Assembly: GCA_030537355.1 (NCBI GenBank)
Contig: JAUNNF010000002.1
Span: forward strand, 124,001-188,000
Length of the DNA stretch: 64,000 nucleotides
Reading direction: 5' to 3'
DNA from: Coriobacteriia bacterium
GTDB lineage: Bacteria; Actinomycetota; Coriobacteriia; Coriobacteriales; Eggerthellaceae
The notes beneath the pieces are model-generated. The model ran no database searches and was not told the origin of the DNA. It saw nothing but the letters and a program-made list of their open reading frames with translations. The position numbers and the translations under genes were made by a program. How positions within the stretch are numbered: position 1 is the first letter of the stretch; each line of letters opens with the position of its first letter. Below, one piece after another: positions 57,738 through 64,000 of the stretch.

Positions 57738-58474
57738 TATTTTTCCTCCTTATGATCGTATTCATAAAACTGCCTGTACTTTTCAGACATTTCATATAAC
57801 AATTGAACATCTTCATACTCTTCAAAATCTCCGAGGTTAACACTTTCAACCCCTTGTTCAATTAAAGGTTTGATATGGTCAATAATAATATTTACAGCAA
57901 CTTTATTAAATCCTCCTTGAGGGATTAATAGGTTGGCGTTAGTTTTACTTGGTGCAATGTAACGTTCATGCATAGGTTTGACTGTTTCTAAGTATTGTGT
58001 AATTACTGAGTCTACTGTACGTCCACGTTCTTCCACATCGCGTCTTAAGCGTCGTAGTATCCTTTCATCGGCATCAACTTGAACATAGATTTTTGCATCT
58101 AGTTCTTCAAGTAAACTTTCGTCACAAAGTGCAAACAAACCTTCGCAAATTAAAATTTTGTTTGGTTGAACTGTTTTAGTTTCTTCCAATCTGTCATGAA
58201 CCTTAAAGTCATAAATTGGTGATTCTACAGGTAACCAATTTTTTAGTTTGATTACATGTTTGATATAAAGCCCCATGTCAATGGCGTCAGGAGTATCGTA
58301 ATTTAATTTGGCTCGTTCTTCTAACGAGATATCATGATGTTCTTTATAATAGTTATCCATACACAGGACTGTTGTGTCATTTGGATATTTTTCTACAATT
58401 TTATCAACAATTTTTGATTTACCGCAACCGGTACCCCCTGTTATACCAATTACATATACACTTTTATCAGCCAT
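57737..58474 (-). CDS. udk: uridine kinase-like P-loop kinase
   Basis: The 245-residue protein has P loop GITGGTGCGKS, CMDNYYKEHHDIS, and the RRDVEERGRTVDSVI motif of the uridine kinase/phosphoribulokinase family. Salvage of uridine and cytidine is the expected reaction. GGAGAGG lies before the ATG and TATAAT (58505-58500 on the minus strand) is its -10 box. First gene of udk-adk-membrane protein. Confidence 0.9.
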   Translation of the reverse strand: MADKSVYVIGITGGTGCGKSKIVDKIVEKYPNDTTVLCMDNYYKEHHDISLEERAKLNYDTPDAIDMGLYIKHVIKLKNWLPVESPIYDFKVHDRLEETKTVQPNKILICEGLFALCDESLLEELDAKIYVQVDADERILRRLRRDVEERGRTVDSVITQYLETVKPMHERYIAPSKTNANLLIPQGGFNKVAVNIIIDHIKPLIEQGVESVNLGDFEEYEDVQLLYEMSEKYRQFYEYDHKEEK

Positions 58475-58604
58475 TAGCCTCTCCTTGATTTATTTTGTAA
58501 TTATAGCATTATTTTGAAATAAGGTACTTGTTCAAATTTAAATAAAATCTTAATTTAAATATATTTATTTATGCTACAATGAAAAAGTCAAGAAAGGGGT
58601 TAAT

Positions 58605-60017
58605 GTGTTAAAAGAAAATAAATCTATCAGTAAAATTTGGCTATCAATTTTTGTATTTGCAATTACTATGTGTGTTGTTATTGCATGTGTATTCAATGCT
58701 CAAGCTGAAGAGAGCAAAGATACAAGCGGTACAACGCCAGCTGAAAGTGAGCAGCCTGTAGTTGATCCAACGCAAGAAAAGTCAAAAGCTGAAGAAAAAT
58801 CTGCTAAAAAAGAGGTTGTAGTTCCAGAAAAGAAAGCTACTACTGCTGATGTCGAAACAAGTAATGCTAATAACAATACAAAGAGCAAAACACAAGGTCA
58901 ATATGGATTTGATTTTGAGACTTCTGTGACGGTTAAGCGAGACGGTAAAGATGTTCCAACTGGAATAGTATTATGTTCTGATAAAGGAGAACCTAAACCA
59001 GAAATTCATTTTGGTGTTCAAGATAATGAACGCGGTATTACTTTAGATGTTTCTAGTGAGCAATTAGATGATTTGACAATTTGCGGCACTTTTAATTCTG
59101 CATTGTTACAACAAGAAAGAAACTTTGAAATTAGCGTAGTAGAAGGTTCATCTAAACTTACTCTTTCTGATAAAATTAATTGCAACAGTTTGGACTGTTC
59201 TGATTTAAAGCAATTAATTATTAATTCTGAAGTGCATATAGGTAATTTGCAATTTTTTGGCTCCTATTTTGCTGCAGATAATGCAGATGATGAACTAATT
59301 ATATCTGGTAGTTCTCCTCGTGCAAAGCTTATAAGTAATAGTGAAGTTGGATATCACGAAGGAGGTTCAATAAGTAATAGTTTGTTAAGTAGTCTGTCTA
59401 GCTTGACGATAGATGGTTGTGATATAGAAATTGAATCTTCCTCGAGTTTTGATGGTGGACCTATTTTTCTTAATTTTGGTTCAACAATAATAAATAATGC
59501 TAATGTAAAGGTTATTGATGTTGCTAATTATCCAGGGACAGAATTAGATGCAGGAGCTTTATTTACTTCTCAACTTTCTGTTAATGAGCATGCTTCTTTA
59601 AATTTAACTTCACAAAATGGTTATGCAATATTTATTAACAGTCAAGAAGAAAGTGATATAGATACAAGTGGTCGTGATATTTTATGCCATAAGGAGTTTA
59701 AGAAAAGTATTGATGAGTTAACAACAATTGGAATTATAAAAAGTTGCCACTTTAAGTTTGGAGAGGATTTCGAAGGACTGTCTGTTGCTGTAGACGATAC
59801 TCCTACATTTGCTAAAACTGTATATATTGGAAATAAACCATCTCCTCAACCTGAGCCTGAGCCACAACCACAACCTCAACCATCAGGTGACAGTTCTAGC
59901 GCATCTGACCATGTGAGTGAATCTGCTGCTACAGGTGATATGCTTCCATATGCAATAATTGGACTTGCTTGTGTTGCTGTTGTTTGTGCATATGCTTTGA
60001 GAAAAGCAAGAAACTAA
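58605..60017 (+). CDS. beta-rich surface protein with ATGD sortase-like tail
   Basis: The 470-residue protein has a GTG start after AAAGGGG. Signal peptide to NAQA near residue 34, a Ser/Thr/Lys-rich disordered stretch, then from about 100 to 415 a region of short beta strands and Asn/Ser turns that looks like a beta-helix. A PEPEPQPQPQP spacer and SAATGD, a hydrophobic stretch and RKARN end the chain, fitting a sortase substrate with non-standard motif. No catalytic site recognised. Confidence 0.72.
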   Translation: MLKENKSISKIWLSIFVFAITMCVVIACVFNAQAEESKDTSGTTPAESEQPVVDPTQEKSKAEEKSAKKEVVVPEKKATTADVETSNANNNTKSKTQGQYGFDFETSVTVKRDGKDVPTGIVLCSDKGEPKPEIHFGVQDNERGITLDVSSEQLDDLTICGTFNSALLQQERNFEISVVEGSSKLTLSDKINCNSLDCSDLKQLIINSEVHIGNLQFFGSYFAADNADDELIISGSSPRAKLISNSEVGYHEGGSISNSLLSSLSSLTIDGCDIEIESSSSFDGGPIFLNFGSTIINNANVKVIDVANYPGTELDAGALFTSQLSVNEHASLNLTSQNGYAIFINSQEESDIDTSGRDILCHKEFKKSIDELTTIGIIKSCHFKFGEDFEGLSVAVDDTPTFAKTVYIGNKPSPQPEPEPQPQPQPSGDSSSASDHVSESAATGDMLPYAIIGLACVAVVCAYALRKARN

Positions 60018-60041
60018 AAATTGTTTGCATAATTAAAGTTT

Positions 60042-60075
60042 AAAGGCGAGAAAAATTTCCTCGCCTTCTTTTTTA
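60042..60075 (+). terminator. terminator after the surface protein
   Basis: AAGGCGAG ... CTCGCCTT hairpin followed by CTTTTTTAT. Confidence 0.88.
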
Positions 60076-60191
60076 TATATGGCTTTTATTTGCTTGCTAT
60101 GTATATTATGTGTATGAAATTTAAAGCTTAAATTTTGATAATTGTGTTAAAATTTTTTAGTAAAAACAATGATTAGAAAAAGGAGATTATT

Positions 60192-63100
60192 GTGGAAACT
60201 TTAAAAACTGCAATTGAATTTGTAAGCACTGGAGGAGGCGGTCAAGAAGGTGGAGCAAGTGCTGCATCCACTGGAGATCCGTTACTAATTGTATGTGTAA
60301 TAGCTGTAATACTTTGCATAGGAGCTTTTTTATTTGCTTTTGCGCAAAGAAAAAAAGCTTTTACAGCTGTTTGTGGTAACCATATGAAATCCGTTCAATT
60401 TAATCAAAATCGTCTTAAGATTTCTACAATTATTCTATCCGTAATGATAGCGCTTTCTGTATGTGGCATTATATGTTCTTTTACAACACATAATGCTATT
60501 GCAGACAATAACGCATCTGATATGGTTCCAAATAAAATAACAGCAACTGTTGATAACAATACTGGCGCAGTTTCAATAGAAGATGCTTATATACAAAACT
60601 CTACAGATAATAGAATATTATTTAAAACGGTAAAGATTGCTAAAACCGAAGCTGATGGAGATTGTACATATACTTTAAAGCTTGACGGAAATGAAATATT
60701 TAGAGATAAGGCAGATGTAGAAAAAACTTTCGATACCCCAATAGTTACCGCCAACAAACAAACTCTCCATATAGATACAGACATGAGTTCAGATATTGCA
60801 AAAAGTTTCATAGGTAAAACTCCATTATCAATAGAATATGTTTTTGATAAAGATAAAGAAGCAAGTCCACAAAAAAAGACCGATACAGAAGAAGAAATTA
60901 CTAAAGACGCTGAAACTACAAAAACCGAAATCGATGCACTTAACCTGACACCAGTACAAAAAGAAGCACTTAAAAAATCTATAGATGAGGTCTTAGATAA
61001 TACTAAAACTGCTATCGAAAATGCTAAATGGGAATCTGAAGTAGATCAAGCTAAAAAAGATGGAGAAAAACAGATTCAGGGAATCTTAAACAATGCTAAA
61101 GCTCAATCTCTAGTAAATACAAAAACTGAGACCAAGGAACAAGTAGATAGCGAAACTCAACAAGCATATGATGCCATAAAGGAAATTGTTAATTTAAGTG
61201 AAAACGAAAAAGGAATATTTAACAGCGAAATAAAAGAAATAAAATCCGCTACTGATTCTAATATTAATAATGCAAAAACTGAAGAGGAAGTAAAACAACA
61301 TCTTCAAGTATTTGAAAACAATATTGAAGAAATTACAACTAAGGCTGAAGAGAAAGCACTAGCAAATCTTGAAAGTGCAAAAGAAAGTGCAAATGAGCTG
61401 ATAGAAGAAAGCTCAACTACAACAAAAGACCAGATTGATTTGCTTAACTTAGATGACGAAGAAAAATTAGTATATAATAATCAGATTAATAAAGAAGCTG
61501 AAGACACAAAAGAAGCAATAGAATCTCGTAGCTTAATTACTGATGTAGAAAAAGATAAAGCAGATTTTAAAAAGAAAATTGAAGATATTTTCGCTGAAGC
61601 TAAAGCTCAAGCTTTAATTCATACAAAGGATGAAACAAAGGATGCTGTTGATGAAGAGTCCTCTTCAGGACAAGAATATATTAACAACATGGATAATTTG
61701 TATGATGATGATAAAAATGGCTTTACTGAACGAATAGAGACAGCTTCATCTATTTGTAAGGCTGGTGTTGACGCTGCCGAGACAGAAAATAATGTAGTTG
61801 CTATTCATGAGAAGTTTCAGGAAACTTTGACAACAATTGAAGAGGAGGCCGCATCTAAAGCTTCATTAAATCTTAGTAATAAGAAAGCAGCTGCCACAGA
61901 TGATGTTATAGGGAAAACAAACACAGCAAAAAATAATGTTGATTTATTAACATTACCAGGTTCTGTTAAAAACACAGCTAAAGCAGATATTGAAAAATTA
62001 TCTTCTGATAGTCAAGACAACGTTAACGATGCAAGTACATTGAGTGAAGTTGATGAATTATTTAATTCTTTTAAAGCTGATCTTCAAAGTTTAGTAGATG
62101 AATATACAGAATTACAAAACTCATATCATAGTGTAAATGTGGGTTCATCAACTCTTGTTCATGGTTCGTTTTCAACAGATGCTGAAGATGATCTTGGAAA
62201 AGAAGATGCAACAATAACTATCGTATATACACCTGAAGAAGGAAAAGTCTATACAATTGATGAAGTGAAGGTTACAACTGCCGAAGGAGAAATTACAGTT
62301 AAAGTTACTGGTAGGTATGCAAGCTTTACAATGCCCAAAGGAGACGTAACTGTTTCTGTTACAGAAATTCAAGGATATACTGTCACAGTAAACAACGATG
62401 GACATGGTGATGCTTCTGCAGATATTGACATCGCTAAAAAAGGAGCAACTGTTCAATTAACAGCTAATCCTCATCAGGGTTATGAATTTGATAAGTGGGA
62501 ATCGTCTGATGTAACAATTTCAAGTGATAATACATTTGATATGCCTGAAAAAAATGTATCTATAACAGCTGTTTTTAAAGCAGAAGCACAAAAAAGATTC
62601 TTGGCTGTATATGATAGTAATGCCACACTTACCTTCTTCTATGATAATCAGCCACATTTAAGTGATGGTTCAAAACAAACTTTTTACAACCTACCAACAA
62701 ATGCAGCTAAGGAAAATGATTGGCCATATCAAACTACAACTTTACAAGGTGCAATCAAAAAAATAATTATCGATAAATCCATGAAAGAATTCAATGGTTT
62801 AGAAAGTACTGCCTATATGTGTGCGGACATGATAAACGCTGAAGATATTGAGGGTTTTGAAAACTTAGATACATCTAATGTTAAAAACATGAGTTATATG
62901 TTTAATAAGTATGGTAAATCTGAAATTAATTATCTTGATTTATCTTCATTTACTGTTAATTCTTCCATAAATATTGTCTCTTTACTCGATGGAATGAAAA
63001 TTAAGTCTTTTTCACTTGGACCAAATTGGAAAGATAAAACTATGCAGGACGCAGGATTAAGGGAAATTGATTGGTATAAATTACCAGATGGGACAGAAGC

Positions 63101-64000
63101 TTTGAAGCCTGCTCAAATTCCAGGCGGTGTATTAACAGAAAAAACAACATATTCTGACACAAAGCCTGCTCCTCCAGTAACCCCAGATTATTGTGCAATT
63201 AATATTGTTGACGAAGAAGCAACAGCAGAAAATCCTGCTACTCTAACAATTTTCAAAGATGACAATGATAATTTATTGAATCTTAACTACAAAATTAATA
63301 ATGGCGAATGGATTCCTTTCTCTAGCGAAAGTGAGTGGGAAGTACCTAATCTTACATATAATGACGTTGTTTATCTAAAAGGAAACAATTTTGAAGATAC
63401 AGGTACTTCACATAAGGGATTTAGCACTGAAGATTATTTTAATTCAATTGCAGTAGACAAAAAATTTACTGTAACAGGTGAAGCAACTTCTTTGATATAC
63501 GGTGACGACACTTCAGAAAAAACAAAAAATATACCAGGGTCTTATTGCTTCGTTAGTTTATTTGATAATGGTATGACATCGAAGCTTACATCAGAGAATT
63601 TACTTTCTGTTAGTGCTAATTTTTTGCCTTTTACAAAATTGACTGAACATTGCTTTGAAGATATGTTTTATTCTTGTGAATCTATGAATCCTGAAGAGGG
63701 CTTTAACTTACCCGCTACATCCATAGAGGCATGTTCTTATTGCAGTATGTTTGAACACTGTAAAAGCCTTACAAACGTTCCAGAAGAGTTACCTGCATTA
63801 GAATTAAAAGATTCTTGTTATTATAGTATGTTTTCTGATTGTGAATCTTTAGTCAAAGCACCTAAATTACCAGCTGGCGTTGAAGAAGGCTGTTTAGCAA
63901 AGGAATGTTATCGTCAAATGTTCTATTTATGTACGAGCCTTGAAACCACTCCAGATTTATTAGCGCCAATTGACCAAATGGATAAAGATACAATTTTTGG
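60192..64000 (+). CDS. giant surface protein, DUF1542/GA-like repeats and BspA-type regions (3' partial)
   Basis: The GTG start is 6 bases after AAAGGAG, and the frame stays open to the window end (1269 codons). Residues 1-64 hold ASTGDP, a hydrophobic stretch and QRKK, like a sorting signal. A second signal-like stretch follows (MKSVQF at 65, ending NAIADN). About 227-644 comprises five helical repeats of 82-85 residues resembling DUF1542/GA modules. About 650-796 are InlB-type beta repeats (NPHQGYEFDKWES). Two DUF285/BspA-type segments follow (about 863-956 and from 1150), the latter with CYxxMFxxCxSL units. An adhesin role is inferred. Confidence 0.8.
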   Translation, partial: METLKTAIEFVSTGGGGQEGGASAASTGDPLLIVCVIAVILCIGAFLFAFAQRKKAFTAVCGNHMKSVQFNQNRLKISTIILSVMIALSVCGIICSFTTHNAIADNNASDMVPNKITATVDNNTGAVSIEDAYIQNSTDNRILFKTVKIAKTEADGDCTYTLKLDGNEIFRDKADVEKTFDTPIVTANKQTLHIDTDMSSDIAKSFIGKTPLSIEYVFDKDKEASPQKKTDTEEEITKDAETTKTEIDALNLTPVQKEALKKSIDEVLDNTKTAIENAKWESEVDQAKKDGEKQIQGILNNAKAQSLVNTKTETKEQVDSETQQAYDAIKEIVNLSENEKGIFNSEIKEIKSATDSNINNAKTEEEVKQHLQVFENNIEEITTKAEEKALANLESAKESANELIEESSTTTKDQIDLLNLDDEEKLVYNNQINKEAEDTKEAIESRSLITDVEKDKADFKKKIEDIFAEAKAQALIHTKDETKDAVDEESSSGQEYINNMDNLYDDDKNGFTERIETASSICKAGVDAAETENNVVAIHEKFQETLTTIEEEAASKASLNLSNKKAAATDDVIGKTNTAKNNVDLLTLPGSVKNTAKADIEKLSSDSQDNVNDASTLSEVDELFNSFKADLQSLVDEYTELQNSYHSVNVGSSTLVHGSFSTDAEDDLGKEDATITIVYTPEEGKVYTIDEVKVTTAEGEITVKVTGRYASFTMPKGDVTVSVTEIQGYTVTVNNDGHGDASADIDIAKKGATVQLTANPHQGYEFDKWESSDVTISSDNTFDMPEKNVSITAVFKAEAQKRFLAVYDSNATLTFFYDNQPHLSDGSKQTFYNLPTNAAKENDWPYQTTTLQGAIKKIIIDKSMKEFNGLESTAYMCADMINAEDIEGFENLDTSNVKNMSYMFNKYGKSEINYLDLSSFTVNSSINIVSLLDGMKIKSFSLGPNWKDKTMQDAGLREIDWYKLPDGTEALKPAQIPGGVLTEKTTYSDTKPAPPVTPDYCAINIVDEEATAENPATLTIFKDDNDNLLNLNYKINNGEWIPFSSESEWEVPNLTYNDVVYLKGNNFEDTGTSHKGFSTEDYFNSIAVDKKFTVTGEATSLIYGDDTSEKTKNIPGSYCFVSLFDNGMTSKLTSENLLSVSANFLPFTKLTEHCFEDMFYSCESMNPEEGFNLPATSIEACSYCSMFEHCKSLTNVPEELPALELKDSCYYSMFSDCESLVKAPKLPAGVEEGCLAKECYRQMFYLCTSLETTPDLLAPIDQMDKDTIF

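Noticed and set aside
60384-60386. ATG as start of the second giant surface protein
   Set aside because: No ribosome site precedes it; the GTG at 60192 has a strong one and the frame is open between them. Kept as an alternative in the finding.

Overview
This AT-rich window comes from an anaerobic Gram-positive bacterium. I favour a low-GC member of the Coriobacteriia (Actinomycetota), with moderate confidence. The evidence is several start codons placed 6-8 bases after a TATAAT-like -10 box (leaderless mRNAs, common in Actinobacteria), a roughly 80-residue N-terminal extension on FtsE, surface proteins with TGD-type sortase-like tails, a small lysozyme-like exported protein, and Ni-Fe hydrogenase maturation genes. 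A Bacillota origin cannot be excluded from sequence reading alone.

Layout. 1-5.2 kb: end of a BaiN-type flavoprotein, YtxH and PRC-barrel envelope proteins, then frr-uppS-cdsA-dxr and an initiator tRNA-Met. 5.25-16.6 kb: polysaccharide deacetylase, U32 (TrhP-like) protein, a 55-residue peptide, and a 2951-residue surface protein with a BspA-type region and nine repeats of about 265 residues. 16.7-21.9 kb: ftsEX, then groES, an unknown basic protein and groEL. Two near-identical 45-base hairpins lie 3 bases after ftsX and after groEL. A sortase-tailed surface protein follows. 21.9-31.9 kb: RAYT transposase, UmuC-like polymerase with YolD, glyA, diacylglycerol glucosyltransferase-like enzyme, lipase-like hydrolase, holB-ricT-pncB and an unknown gene. 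31.9-38.7 kb: tRNA-Phe and an L-arabinose operon (araD, araA, four-gene sugar ABC importer, no kinase gene).

38.7-53.6 kb is the most unusual part. Hydrogenase maturation genes hypF, hypC and hypD are interrupted by two insertions. The first is a peptide-export locus: five double-glycine precursor peptides, a C39-peptidase ABC exporter, a partner ABC protein and a very short HlyD-like adaptor. Four of the five precursors carry Cys/His-rich, zinc-ribbon-like cores. The second is a pair of membrane-anchored C69 dipeptidases, in one overlapping operon with hypC and hypD. Close by lies a decayed radical-SAM SPASM-domain remnant.

53.6-64 kb: small NrdD-like protein, lysozyme-like protein, a udk-adk-membrane-protein operon on the minus strand, a beta-rich surface protein with a TGD tail, and a second giant surface protein running off the window. 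That protein has helical DUF1542/GA-like repeats and BspA-type segments, and begins with a sorting-signal-like segment at the wrong end.

Themes are isoprenoid and envelope synthesis, large adhesins, arabinose use, and export of small Cys-rich peptides. No prophage, CRISPR array or intact IS was seen. All protein assignments come from reading motifs; no database search was run.
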